From Haematococcus lacustris (Eukaryota > Chlorophyta > Chlorophyceae > Chlamydomonadales > Haematococcaceae), in the NCBI GenBank assembly GCA_030144725.1, contig JASKMD010000004.1, positions 186,001 through 250,000 of the forward strand: a stretch of 64,000 nt of DNA, written 5' to 3'. The notes under the pieces are model-generated. The model was not told where the DNA came from and made no database searches. It worked only from the letters and a program-made list of their open reading frames with translations. Positions 10,376-22,080 of the stretch are shown here, in pieces. Both the position numbers and the translations under genes were made by a program. Position 1 is the stretch's first letter, and the number at the start of each line of letters is the position of its first letter.

Positions 10376-13255
10376 ATGAGCCAGAGTGACATGCAACATC
10401 AAGCCGCAGTGGATGGCAGTGCCTCAGCCACAGATGGGTACAGCCCAGCCGGCGAGGCGCCCCCTCCTGCCACTAGGCTGCTGGACCTCCCGCCAGCGCT
10501 GCTGGATGACATCGCTGGCCGGGTCATGCAGCTTAGTGCCAGGAGCTTGCTGCCCCTGACCTGCCGCGCCTTCTCTCAGGCCCGCCTGCTGCACGTCCCA
10601 ACCTTGCGCATCCAGCTGCTCACGCCCCGAGTTGTCGCAGCCCTGCAAGTGAGGACAAGCAAGCTGTCCCTCACCTTGTGGCAGCCAGAGACAGAGGACA
10701 GCGAGTGGTACGACGACCTACTGGCCCACACTTTGCCAAAGTTGGACAAGTGTGCGGTTGTGGAGGTTTGCAGGCTGATCGGCATTGGAGTACCGTTATG
10801 GACTCAAGGAGCCCTGCTCACCTGAGTTGGGCTGTTTCCCTGACCTTGCCCAGCGCCTGGTGGACAGCTTCCCGGGCCTGACTGCCCTGGTCCTTAGTGG
10901 CCACTCCGTCACCAGCAGCAGCTTGGCCAGCCTACTGTCCCACCCACAGCTGTCCCTCCAGCTGCAGCAGCTTGAGCTTTACAGTACCACTGTCAAGCTA
11001 CCCCAGCAGCCCGGGTCTGGGTTGGTGACCCTGGACCCGTTCCAAGGTGCCAGGCTCAAGCAGCTGAGGCTTGAAGGCATTCGTTGCCACCCTCCAGCCA
11101 GCAGGCGACCGCTGCCCAACCTGCAACCCCTGGCGCAACACCTGAACCAGCTTCACCTCAAGAGCTATCCGCTGTTTGGTGAGAGTCCAGGATTCTTTGG
11201 GGAGTACTTGCAACCTCTGGCTCAGCTGCAGGTGCTCACTCTATCCCACCTTAACAAGCTGCAAGGCGTGACTGAGCTGCTGCAGGTGCTGCCTCAACTT
11301 CACATCCTGCAGCTGCCAGGAACACAAATCAAGGACCATCAGCAGCTCGACACACTCCTGGCAGCCACCCAGATCACAAGCCTCCAGCTGCGAGGTGTTG
11401 AAGGGCTGGACGCCTCATATGCGGACAGGGAGGAATGACTGGAGCGCCATTGCATACCTGCCTCTGCACTCCCTCTCCCAGCCTTTAGTGATGAACCGTT
11501 TGTACATCTGTGAGAAGGACATCCTTAACCCTGAGTGGCAGCGGCACTACACAACATGGCATGTGCGTGCAAGGTGCCAGTGAAGATCAAGTGCATGCGG
11601 CTTAACATGCTGACCACAGAAGAGGAACGACCTGGCGCTCCCCCAGCACTCCTACAGCAGCAGAGGTGGACCTGGTGCAGCTGGTAGCTTTGCTGCAACC
11701 GCGGGAGTGCTGCAGCGAGGTGGAGGTCAATACAGCAGCCTGACGCCCTCATTGGAGTTATGGCTCCATTCGGTGCAGCTCATGCCCGCTGTGCAGGAGG
11801 TCACCTCCTGCGCTTCAAAGGACTTTGTTTCTGCAGCCATGCACCAGTTACTGCCAGTGTTGCCAAATACGGCTGGGCCGTATTTTACCGTGCACCGTTT
11901 TTTCGTATATACTGTACCGTACAATCGTCTTGACCGTATGGCCGAGAGGTCGCCTGTTCAATCCTTAGTGACTCATGGACTTTCTTTATACCAACAGTAC
12001 ACGATCACAACATGACGGCGGTGGCAAGATCGGATCATTCTAGCATGACCAACCTATAGATACTACCTATAGTGGTGTGTGGGCATGGCATGGCTACAGT
12101 AGGCTGGGTTGGCTGCTTACTAATGGATCCCACTCGAAGTTGCCCGCTCCATGTTGCCCGCTCCAGGCTGCTGCGCCATGGGTAGGGTAGGGAGAGGGCT
12201 GCAGCGTGGGGTCCTACCTACTATGCCATGTCATTGTGGTGTATGGGCATGGCATGGGTATGGGCATGGCATGGCTGATGTGAGCTTGTTGGTTGTAACT
12301 ACAAGCGCACGCTTCATGCTGCCCGCTCCAGGCTGCAGGCTTCATGCTGCCCGCTCCAGGCAGGGGGAGTGGGTGGGGAGGGGAGGGAAGGGAGGAGATC
12401 TGATGGCTTAGGAGGTGGTGGTGGTGATGGTGGTCAGGGGAGGGTGGGGAGGCTTGCTCCAGGCTGTAAGGTAAGTTGGGTTGGGGAAGTGGCACGTGGC
12501 AAGTGGGATGACAATGGTTGAGGTGGTTGTAGGGAAAGGGAGAATGAGACCATTAACCCTGCAGCAGTCAAGCGGTATACAAGCGGTCAGGCAATGTACA
12601 CCTGCTCCTGCGACTTGCAACTGGCAGCATGCTTCCTTCTTACTAGCATCTTACAACTGCAGCTGGTCTACAACGACAGATGTGGCAGTAACGTACCAAG
12701 TCGTCCAGCTCTTCAACATGCACTTCTGCGGCCCCGCGTTGCTTTTGCCGAGGGCTGTCTTCTGGGCTTGTAATTCGCTTGCGTTCTGCCTCCTTTGCCA
12801 GAAGCTGAGACTTCAGTTCGCTGTCGGGCATCAGGCATGTCGCAACATCTCTTCCGCTGCCCGTGATGTGCTGGCTGCCCGTGATGTGGCCGCTGCCCGT
12901 GATGCGGCGAACTCCAAGTTGCAGTTTCGGCACTGGAACCTCGGGGACCCGCTATCTTGCTGAAGTTGTTGATAAGAACCATGTACAGCTTTATTTAGCT
13001 CGTTGGGTAGAGGCATCGCTCTGTGCCGCCAAAGGCCGCGGACCACCGTATAGACGGTCTGTATAAACGGAAAAATACAGAGCCATTTACGAAAAAACGA
13101 TTATACGGTAAAAACGGACCGTTCTGGACCGTATTTGGTAACACTGGTTACTGCAGCTTATGGCTGGGCGCAGTGGCTGGACATCACAATCTGGAGATCA
13201 CTGTTCGCAACCTTTGAGGTGCCTGCATGTTGGTAGGATGACAGCTGGTCTAGCA
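10376..13255 (+). pseudogene. F-box-like/LRR pseudogene interrupted by a hAT element
   Basis: Starts with a normal ATG at 10376 and an F-box-like segment (LLDLPPALLDDIAGRVMQLSARSLLPLTCRAFSQ in the first 70 codons, quoted in parts: LPPALLDDI, LPLTCRAFSQ). The frame breaks near 10790, resumes as LRR sequence to 11438, breaks again after SYAD, and continues in pieces (YLPLHSLSQPLV near 11456). At 11855 a 1292-base transposon interrupts it; the family tail GCAGTGGCTGGACATCACAATCT resumes at 13155 and fades by about 13255. The separate frameshifts and the insertion make this a dead gene. It lies just upstream of the LINE insertion site. Confidence 0.85.
11855..13146. mobile_element. Non-autonomous hAT-type DNA transposon (1292 bp), copy A
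   Basis: Left end CAGTGTTGCCAAATACGG; the right end read on the other strand is CAGTGTTACCAAATACGG, one mismatch in 18. Flanked by an 8-base direct repeat GTTACTGC (11847-11854 and 13147-13154), and the LRR sequence resumes exactly at the second repeat. Terminal inverted repeats starting CAGTG and an 8-base target duplication are the signature of the hAT superfamily. Both subterminal zones are AT-rich with many ACCGT/ACGGT words and share CGTTTTTTCGTA. No transposase frame is inside; the middle is G-rich filler. Confidence 0.92.
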
Positions 13256-13259
13256 GTCA

Positions 13260-13314
13260 GGCGCCCCCAACTAACAGAAAACCTACCCCTGGTAGTAGGA
13301 CGGCTGTATCTTTG
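13260..13314 (+). repeat. Left flanking direct repeat of LINE, copy A
   Basis: A 55-base sequence (GGCGCCCCCAACTAACAGAA ... CTGTATCTTTG) that recurs on the far side of the complete copy B element at 39421-39475. Probably the target-site duplication of the LINE, unusually long. In copy A only the left repeat is present because the other side is lost in the N gap. Confidence 0.7.
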
Positions 13315-16300
13315 AAGAAGAAGAAGAAGAAGACTACTCCGGTATTCACCGGCGTGCATTAAGGGAGGAGCTACCGCCTGGAGCGCGGCCTGCTCCCACC
13401 ATCAAGCCAAAGTAGAGGCGTCCCCCCTACCCTCCCCCTCCTCTGTTAGCCCTGAGTCTGTAGCTTGTCTTTGCAATAGAATGGGCTGCCTCCATGGCGT
13501 GTCTAGTTAACTTGTTGAGCAGCTTGGTAGTGTTGGCTTGTGTGATCCCGAGGGCCAAGAGGTGTTGCCGTGTGTGCGCTTCGTAGGTTATGCCCCCTAT
13601 GCCTAGTAGGATTGGTATGATAGCGACCATATGGTCTTCCTTGCGTATGGTCTCGGCTAAGTGGGTGTGTTGAGTGAGTGCCTTGTTTAATTGGTCCGTC
13701 CACCGTGAGTCCGAGCAGTATTTGATTTCTATAATACAGACCCGCTTGGTGTCTTTGCCGTCCTTGCTTGCCTTCTTATGGGGGGCCACCATGAGGATAT
13801 CCGGCCTGGTGGTGTGTTTAGTATCTTCTGGTTTCAGTCCGAGTGTCAGGAGTGTTGTGTGTAGCGTGTCGCTGGGGAGGTCCAGGCTTTCCTTTGCGCC
13901 CTTCTCCCAGCTGCCGGTGTCCGCAAAGCTGATGTACCCGCCTAGGGTTCCCTTGCTGATAGCTTTAGTGATGAGGCGGCCCGCCCCGTTGTGCCTTTCT
14001 TGCACCATCGGTAGAGTCTCGCTGCAGCCCGAGAGGAGGTGAGTGGCACTATCCGCATTCCCGCAGAGCGGGCATCGGTCATCCGTCGCCCGTTTCCAGC
14101 GCATAGCTAGTTTCTGGTTGTATAGCCCTCCGGTACGGTAGAGTAGGGCAGTGCGTTGCGCGTGGGTGGAGATGTTCGTGTCGATAATCACTCTTTCGCC
14201 TGCTCCTTTCGCTGCGGCTTTGGTGATCTCCTGAGTCATCTGGTAGTAGATACTGTCTTGATTGGCAAGGCCCAACTTGTGTTTGCGGTGCATGTGTGCC
14301 CGCACGCTGTGGCGGCAGTCCGGCAATGGGGCGGGGAGGTCGCCATCGGCTGCGTTGCTGAGCCAGTTCTTCGTCTCATTCCGTGTGGTCGGGCTGTAGG
14401 CCGGGGTGTTGGCGAGCTCTGGGTGGAGCGCCGCAAACTTGGCGAGGGCATCGGCGCCTTCGTTGCCGATGATGCCCGAGTGGGCCCTGACTTTGTAGAA
14501 GTGGATCGTGGCGGGGCTGTCGATGATGAGGGTGGCGATATCGGCCAGGATGTCGTTGTGTCTGTGGGTGATGAGCGACATCGGGTTAGCGAGGGCTCTG
14601 CGGATCTGGTAGAGGGAGCAAAGGCTATCGGTGGCGATACGTTTGGCCCCCGCTTTGAGTGCCGCGTGTATCGCCGTGAGTTCCGCCCTGTTAATGGTTT
14701 TGCTTTCTGGGTCGTTCAGGGCGGCTGTGATGAGGACGTTGTTCTCCGGGAAATAGACCCCCGCCCCGACGCTCTCCGGAGCTGCCCCCGAGGTCTTAAT
14801 GCAGCTGCCGTCCGTGTACGCGATCGTGGCCCATTCGGTGATGGCCATCCGTGGCTGCGTCGTGGAATGGTGCGTGAGTTGTTGGTGGCCGCGCTGGTGC
14901 CCCGAGGTGGGGAGGTCCTTGTCCAGCGGCAGGCGCATGTGTTGTTTGTGGCCGCTGGGGGGTGTGGCTGGCTGGCTTTGATTCGTTGGTCTGTTGCGGA
15001 TTGGGTGTGTGTCTCGTTGGGGGTGGAGGGCAGTGGCGGTGCTAGCCAGCCATCCTTGGGGGTTGCCTTTGGTGACGAGTTGTTGTCCCGCTGCATTCCA
15101 GATGACGTAGATGTGGAGGTTGGCGTGCTTGCCTGACTTGGAGCTTCTGGTCTTGGTGGGGGGTATGTTAGCCAGGTGCTGGCAGTACTCAGGGTAGCGC
15201 CGCAGGGTGTCAATGTGTTTAGGGTAGGAGATGCCCTTTTTCCCCGGGATCAGCATGATGGTTGCCATGGCCTCCTCCTGTGTAGCTGAGTGTATAGCAT
15301 GGTTGACGCATTTCAGTGCCACTGCATCGTCTGCCGGTACATTCCATGTGGATAAGCCAGTGTGGCGTACCAATAGGCAGTTGTGGTGTGCCCCAAATGC
15401 CGTGTCGTTGGTGTCAGGGCTCCAATAGGTGGTGGTTTCTGGTCTAACTGTGAGTGGATCAGCCCATCTTTGGACGGTACTTGGAAAGCTTCGTGTGGCG
15501 AGTAGGGTGTTCAGGGCTTTGTCTTGTGCCCCTCTCATGGGGTGGTGGCTGCTCTGTGCGTCCTGTCTCCTTAGGAGGGCCACTACCTCTGTGGCCAGGT
15601 TGCGTGTGTGGGGTGTGTGTTGTAACCAAGCGTGTAGATGTTGGTGTTGGTCTTTTGTCAGGAGGCCAACTGTGCGACCCGACTCGTCGTGGACCGTTAC
15701 GTGTTGCACTAAGTCGTGCCGTGGCATAATGGGCTCCCCCGTGCTGAGGCTCATCGCGGGGGCGGTCATGTGGGGGTGAAGTTGGAGGAAGGTTTCGCAA
15801 TTGCCCGTCCCGACGATGTCCGTCTGCGGGTTGATGGGGTAGGTGTGGAAGGTGGCCTTCGAGTGCAGGTTGGTGCACCGGGGTAGCCAGGTGTGCGGGT
15901 CCGGTAGTCCCTGTCGGGTGTGGGCCGGCAGGTGCGTGTCGGGCCTCGCATGCCTGGCCTCTTGTATCTGCCTATTTTCCTCGTCGTAGTCGTTGCGCTT
16001 TGCTATGTAGTCTAGGTGTGCCGTGATGAGCGGCGCCGGTTCGAGAGTGGGGTGCCAGTGTACTCGTATGAGGTCCGAGTGTGCTGACTGACGCATGGTA
16101 GTCTTGAAGTCATTGCTGCCAAACTTGCATATAGGGCACAGCCAGTATCCTGGTTCCTTGTGTCCTGACAGGTGGGCTTCCTCGAGGCAGGCTGGGTGGT
16201 AGGCCCTCTTGCAGCTGTGGCACATTGGGCTGTCTCCTTTTGGTAGCCAGCACAGCTCACAGGTGCACACGTCCTTAGCCTCTTCCCTGCTGATGGTCTC

Positions 16301-19130
16301 TATGTGTGTGGGTGTATAGCCTTCTTCTGCACATAGTGGTAAAGCCCATCTGTCTATGACTGTGGGCTTCCAATGTACCTTGTAGTAGTTTTCCTTGTTG
16401 ATGCCGTCCCATTGCCAGCCATCTATGCTGGTAATGGCCTCTTGGTGGCCGTACATGGCCCCTAGTATGCAGCCTAGGTTCTTGGGTTTACAACGGCAGG
16501 CTTTATCCACCTTCCAGCTGGAGAGACCTGGGAGGTCAAGGCCTACTATGCGCACTATATCCTGCGGGATAGTTTGGGTCTGTCTGCCCTCATTGTTCCG
16601 TTTCGTGCCCGCCTTAGGTGGAGTGGGCTTCGTTGGGGCCGATTGTGTTGCTCGTTGCTCTCGTTTCAGCAGGCGTGAGCTCGTCCTAATGGCCTCGTGG
16701 GCTGCGGGTGCCGCTGCGGTCCGGTCCGCCGTTGCCGGTTGAGTTGCGTGCTTGACCGCATACGCTTTCATATCCATATAGCGAGTTCTGGTGTCTGGCA
16801 CTGCGGGTGTGGGCGCAAGTTCCGTGAGGCCCGCGGCCCATGTTGTGATTTTGCGCTGGTCGGGCGGGAGGTCGAGTGATGTGTTGCGGCTGTCTCGGAT
16901 GGCACGCGTTGCGGTCGCGTCTGGGCATGAGGGTTGGGCCGCCATGGCCGCAAGTTTGTTGAGAGCGATGATGTGCTTCTGCTTGACCTTTTTCCCGTAC
17001 TTCGATGTGAGCATGCTACCGGTGATGATGTGTGTGTTGCCCTTGCAGCTGAGTTCAGAAGCGTGCGTGATGCCTAGGCTTTTGAGGCAGGTGATGCTGG
17101 CGCTGACGACATCGTGTGCTTGAGAGCTGCTGGCCTGTGTGATGAGGCGGCCGAGTGTTTGGCACTCTTCATGGTAGAGAGGTAGCCCCTCTTCCGTGGC
17201 CGACAGTCCGGATATAGAGGCATAGACTAGCTGCCGTGCCCTAAGGGTGTGATGAAGGAGGGTGAGCATGCGGTGTCCTTGTGTGCTAGCCTGGGTACTG
17301 AGCCATGTGATTTGTTTGTGCAGCATGCTCCTCGATATGTGGGCGTGTGCCACATCTGTGGACTGGAGACTGTGTATGAGGGCTGTCGTGTTGCGAGCGT
17401 GGTATTCCTGGGCTGTGGAGCTGATGCCCATGCCTAGCTTCTCGGCGTCTTCTCTGATGATGGCATTGGGCGTTCCAAGGGGGAGTCTGAGTTTAAGCTT
17501 CACGCATTGATTGATGGACCTGTCGTACAGCTCAAGGTCCCCTGGGGTGCAGGGCACGGCACAGAAGCTGTAGGCTAGGCTGGGTATGATGGCCGTGCGG
17601 ATGATGTGTATGGCCTGTCTAGCGCTAGCAAAGGAGCGTCTGAGTCTCTCAAGTTTTTGGCGGAGCTGGGTAATCATAGCTGTGTGTTGTGGTTTCCAGT
17701 CCAGCGTCATGGTGATGAGCACCCCCAGGTAGGTGAAGGGTGAGGTCGGGCGGTGGTAGGTGACGGGTTTCCCTTGTAGGCTGACGGTTTGGAGTTGTTG
17801 GCGGGCCCGCTTGTCCGCTTCGGCCGCGTTGCTGCACATGCCGGTTTCGACCGAGTGATGCAGCGCCGCTGTTGCGAGGGTTTTACTGTGTGAGATGATG
17901 AGGTGACCCCAGTCCGAGAAGGCCGAGAGTTTGTCCGCTTGGCATCGGAGGTTGCGAAGGGTGTTGCAGAGTATAGCTATGTCGTCCGCATAGTCGATGC
18001 TGCTGACGGTGGCGCGTTCCCCGCTGTCGGCCGTTGCTGATTTGAATTTATAGCCCCTCGCGCCCGCTTGCAGCCATCGCAGGAGGGGTTCGATGTAAAT
18101 GAGGAATAGGAAGGGCGAGAGAGAGTCGCCTTGTATGGTGCCCCGGTTGACGGATACCGGGTCAGTGTGGCCGTAGGGTGTTTTAAAGCGCGTTGTAGCG
18201 CCCGTGTATAGGTCCTTAACTGCGTCGGTCGCGTCCGTGGGGAAGCCTAGGTCATGCATGATCCAGAGTAGTTTGTCTTGGCAGGTGGTGTTGAACGCGC
18301 TGGTGAAGTCGACCAGGAGCGCGTAGATATCCGCCTTGGCCAGCTTGGCATCCTCAAGGGCCATGACAAGCATCTGTAGCTGTTGTGTGGTGTTCCTGTG
18401 GGAGCGGAACCCTGCTTGGTTCTTGCTGAGCATCCCATTAGCTTCAGCATACTCAGACAGTGTCTTGGTAATGAGGCTGGTCCACAGCTTATAAACGGTG
18501 TTGGCTAGGCCCACTGGCCTGTAGGAGTTGAGGTCCGTTTCTTGCCCCTTGTCCTTGTAGAGCAGGCACGTGTCACTGGTCTTCCACGTGGTGGGTGTGC
18601 CGCCTGTTGCCCACATGATGATGAAGAGCTGGTGGATGGTTTCCCGCATCTCCCATGGCAGCATCTTGATGATTTCATTTTCCACGCCGTCTGGTCCCGG
18701 GGCTTTGCCTCCTGCCAGCCTGCTGATGCATTCCTGGAAGCCTGCCTTGTCCATGATGGCTGTGTGCAGCCAGTGTATGTTTTGGCATGCGTGTATAGAG
18801 AAGGCGTCGTCTGCTTTTGCGCGAGCCCACGGGTAGTTTCGTGTCTGTGTGTTAGTGTAGTGGCCAGTCTTGGGGGTCGGGGCCGACAGCTTCTGCCCGT
18901 ATGCGGTGGTGATTATCCGGTTTAGGTCGGCGGGGGCGGTGCATATGGTTTTGGTGTCAGGATCAGCTAGCGCCTGCAGGCCTTTGTGGTCGGTGCGGGA
19001 CGGGCGTAGGATACGTTTGTTAGCCTTCTTGGGCTGGGTGCTGATCAGTTGTTGCATTCTGACACGAGCTTGTGCGATGGCAAGTGCGGAATCCTCATCG
19101 TCTAGTTGGTGGATTTGGTCGCGGTACGTA
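13315..19130 (-). mobile_element. LINE retrotransposon (Dualen/RandI-like), copy A, cut by gap
   Basis: Minus-strand element whose 3' end is a (TTC)n tail (13315-13334 read as GAA on +), a 3' stem-loop at 13339-13352 and a stop codon at 13427. The reading frame (13427-19130) equals copy B residue for residue and lacks only about its first 28 codons, which fall in the N run. Any protein prediction through the gap is artefactual. Domains are described under copy B (33440-39420). Confidence 0.93.
13427..19130 (-). CDS. LINE polyprotein: RT, PHD finger, RNase H, CCHC, nuclease (partial)
   Basis: Same protein as 33552-39338. Reverse-transcriptase motifs GKAPGPDG, QGDSLSPFLF and YADD, a PHD-type zinc finger, an RNase H domain and C-terminal CCHC plus RPD/EIK motifs are all in one uninterrupted frame. 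The 5' end is missing at the assembly gap. No inactivating mutation is visible in the part present. Confidence 0.9.
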
Positions 19131-19630
19131 NNNNNNNNNNNNNNNNNNNNNNNNNNNNNNNNNNNNNNNNNNNNNNNNNNNNNNNNNNNNNNNNNNNNNN
19201 NNNNNNNNNNNNNNNNNNNNNNNNNNNNNNNNNNNNNNNNNNNNNNNNNNNNNNNNNNNNNNNNNNNNNNNNNNNNNNNNNNNNNNNNNNNNNNNNNNNN
19301 NNNNNNNNNNNNNNNNNNNNNNNNNNNNNNNNNNNNNNNNNNNNNNNNNNNNNNNNNNNNNNNNNNNNNNNNNNNNNNNNNNNNNNNNNNNNNNNNNNNN
19401 NNNNNNNNNNNNNNNNNNNNNNNNNNNNNNNNNNNNNNNNNNNNNNNNNNNNNNNNNNNNNNNNNNNNNNNNNNNNNNNNNNNNNNNNNNNNNNNNNNNN
19501 NNNNNNNNNNNNNNNNNNNNNNNNNNNNNNNNNNNNNNNNNNNNNNNNNNNNNNNNNNNNNNNNNNNNNNNNNNNNNNNNNNNNNNNNNNNNNNNNNNNN
19601 NNNNNNNNNNNNNNNNNNNNNNNNNNNNNN
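19131..19630. other. Assembly gap of 500 N
   Basis: Exactly 500 undetermined bases, a fixed size used by scaffolding software rather than a measured gap. The sequence on the left would continue as 39256 onward and that on the right is the 5' part of the LRR gene, so adjacency across the gap has no sequence support. Confidence 0.98.
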
Positions 19631-20801
19631 GGCCCTGCAGCTGCAGCAGCTACACCTCACCGATACCATCGTCCTGGTTGGTGATGAGCCTGGAGCAGTG
19701 GGCACTCTGTTCCAAGGTCTGCGGTTGAAGCAGCTCCGCATAGATGTGCACCGCGACCAGCCTGGCACATCACCGTTGCCTAGCTTTCAGCCCTTGGCGC
19801 AACACCTGACCCAGCTGCACCTCAATATGAGTTATGGCCATCGTGACATTGATCTGGGCTACTTCAGGGAATACTTGCAACCTCTGGCTCAGCTGCAGGT
19901 GCTGACTCTATGCTTCTTTAGCAAGCTGGAAGGCCTGACTGAGCTGCTGCAGGCGCTGCCCCTGCTCCACACCCTGCAGCTGCCAGGCGTCACAGTCGAG
20001 GGCCAGCAGCAGCTCGACGCACTCCTGGCAGCCACCCAGATCACAAGCCTCGAGCTGCGCAAAGTTGAGGCATTGGACACCTCATATGCTGATGCGCCCT
20101 GCAGCTGGCAGCGGCTGGAGCTCACATGGGTGACGGAGTGGACCACCTTTGCGCACCTGCCCCTGCACTCCCTCTCCCAGCCTCTAGTGTTGGGGAAACT
20201 TGACATCACTGTAGAAGACATATCAAACCCTGAGGTGGCAGCTTTACTCCACCACCTGGCACAAGAGCGAAAGGTGCCAGTGCAGATCACGGGGCTGAAG
20301 CTGATCATGCTGAGCCCTGATCACCCAGAGGTCATCACTCCAGCACTCCTACAGCAGCAGAGGGTGGACCTTGCGCACGTGGCTTTGCTGCAACCGCTGC
20401 AGTGCTGTGACTATTTGGTGGTCTGTGACCTGCATGGAGTAAGAGCTGCTGATGTCCTGGCACTGGCTCCATTGTGCCGGGACTGCACCGACTTTGAGCT
20501 GGAGGGCGGCAGCATGGAGCCCTCACTGGAGTTCTGGCACCAGCTGGTGCAGCTCATGCCCGCTGTGCAGGAGGTCACATTCAACGATGTAAAGGGATCT
20601 TGTTCTGCAGCCATGCATGAGTCGCTGCAGCTCATGGCTGAGCAGCCCTGGGCGCGGTGGCTGGACATCACAATCTATTGTCATTTCGAAGCATCTCAGC
20701 CCCCTGCAAGTGGCTACAGTGGCGATGAGCTGCCTGCATGTTGGCAGGCTGGTAGCTGGGTGAAGGCTGGTGTATTCAAAGTGAATATGTTCAGTTATTG
20801 A
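19631..20801 (+). CDS. F-box-like/LRR protein, 5' end in gap (copy B)
   Basis: Open from the gap edge to the stop at 20799-20801, about 389 codons. Leucine-rich repeats are plain: ALQLQQLHLTDT, YLQPLAQLQVLTL, GLTELLQALPLLHTLQLPG, QQLDALLAATQITSLELRKVEAL, then the family C-terminal half (PCSWQRLEL, LPLHSLSQPLVLG, LEFWHQLVQLMPAVQEV, QPWARWLDI). By comparison with the 563-residue gene at 44313 roughly 170 N-terminal residues, including the F-box-like part, are missing. Frame intact. Function unknown; an adaptor in protein degradation is inferred from the paralogues only. Confidence 0.8.
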
Positions 20802-21916
20802 TCTGACGACTGACGGCGGATGGCGCAACCTTGATGCTTTATGATGTTTCATGCATGCCACAGTTAATGCAGCTTAACATAACTTTTCAGGTGTTGAGGC
20901 TGATGTGCCAAAGGCTGGGAGGTTGCATGGGAAGAACCCTAGGCGACATGAGGAACGCATTGTGAAGTAACACCAAGGGTGGGATGACTTTCAGTTGCTA
21001 TTCGTTCCATTTCACAATTTGTGACCAGCCAGCACAGCTCGGGTGAGGGTAAAGTTAGGCCTCAAGTCATCTGCCTGCCGTACAAGTCTTCAAGCTGCCC
21101 GGCCACACCTTTCCACTGTGGGTGTGCTGCTGGGAGGTGCCTTGTCTACTTTGCGGGGTGCCTGGTCTGCTCTCTGCTCACATGCAGGCCATTACTATAG
21201 CAGCAGGGTGGGGCAGGGGGTGTGGGAGGGGCTTGCACTGCAGCCTGCCCACCTGCACCCTTCCAGCCCTACGCCCTGGACCCAGTCATGCTCCCGCTCA
21301 TGGCTTACTTGGCCTGCAGGACAACTCAATGTGGGCTGACTCTAACCCCAACCCATTGACTCGTGTTACCCTGCCGACTGTCGCCCTGCTGCCCTGCCGC
21401 CCTGCTGCCCTGCCGCCCTGCTGAGCCCTGTGGACCTGCTTCCCTTCCGCCCTGCTTGGCAGTTGTGTCGACGGACCCTGGCAAACTGATGCTCTACTGG
21501 CTACAGGGTGCTGGCCAGCTTACTCACGGCGTGCTCTCCCGGCCTCTCAGCCCCTGCCCTGTGCTGCTGGCGCTGTGGCCTGTGCTGAGAGTCCTGCTGC
21601 TGCTGCTACCTAAACAAGGCAAGGCTTCTCTCTCTCATCGTCAGGTGAGCGGACAGTGCCCCTGAGCCACCGCAGGGGTAGCAGCAGGGTGGCAGGGGTA
21701 GCAGCAGCAAGGGTGGCCTGGGCTTGAGGGCTGGGCCAATGGGGGCTGTGGTGTGAAGTAGGGGCAGCGGCAGGTGAGGCGCAGCAGTGTGTGGGTGTAG
21801 TGTGATGGTGTGTGATGTCAGTGGTGTTGACAATGGTGGCAGCAGGGTGAGGTGGAGGCAGTGGCACGCTCACGCACAGCAGTTGTTGTGAGGGTGCAAC
21901 TGTGCCCCGCATATGG

Positions 21917-22080
21917 AAGTGGTGTATGCAGAGCAGCAGTGCTGGAGGAGGGTGTCCGCTGCTGCCAGCAACCAGCCCCAGGGGTCGCCTGGTCAGTGCT
22001 GCTGCCAGTGAGCCAGGCTGACACCCGCACTGTCCACACAGCACCTGCAGCAAGAGTGCCTGCATTGGCCCCTGCAGCGG
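21917..22080 (+). repeat. Dispersed repeat R1, member 1 (copy B)
   Basis: Same as 1797-1960, with the GAGCAGCAGTGCTGGAGGAG and CTGACACCCGCACTG landmarks. Confidence 0.6.

Larger units (their letters stand above)
1..19130. repeat. Large duplicated block, copy A
   Basis: This block recurs at 20121-39255. The offset is 20120 before the GGGGC array and 20125 after it, and every translated frame I compared is identical in both copies. It starts at or before the window edge and stops at an N gap in the middle of a LINE whose reading frame continues without a break in copy B. This is what overlapping or allelic contigs look like after scaffolding; a very recent true tandem duplication is the alternative. 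Confidence 0.95.

Noticed and set aside
12990..13035. tRNA-like A-box TAGCTCGTTGGGTAGAG inside the hAT element, and TGGCCGAGAGG ... GTTCAATCC near 11938-11972
   Set aside because: No anticodon stem pairing and no complete cloverleaf could be drawn; not called as tRNA.
14156..15136. 326-codon frame on the + strand (and 34281-35261)
   Set aside because: It is the antisense of the RNase H region of the LINE, which has clear catalytic motifs on the minus strand.
18870..20801. Single 643-codon frame running through the N gap, and the minus-strand 2113-codon frame through it
   Set aside because: Joining across 500 N is meaningless; the left part is LINE antisense and the right part is the LRR gene.
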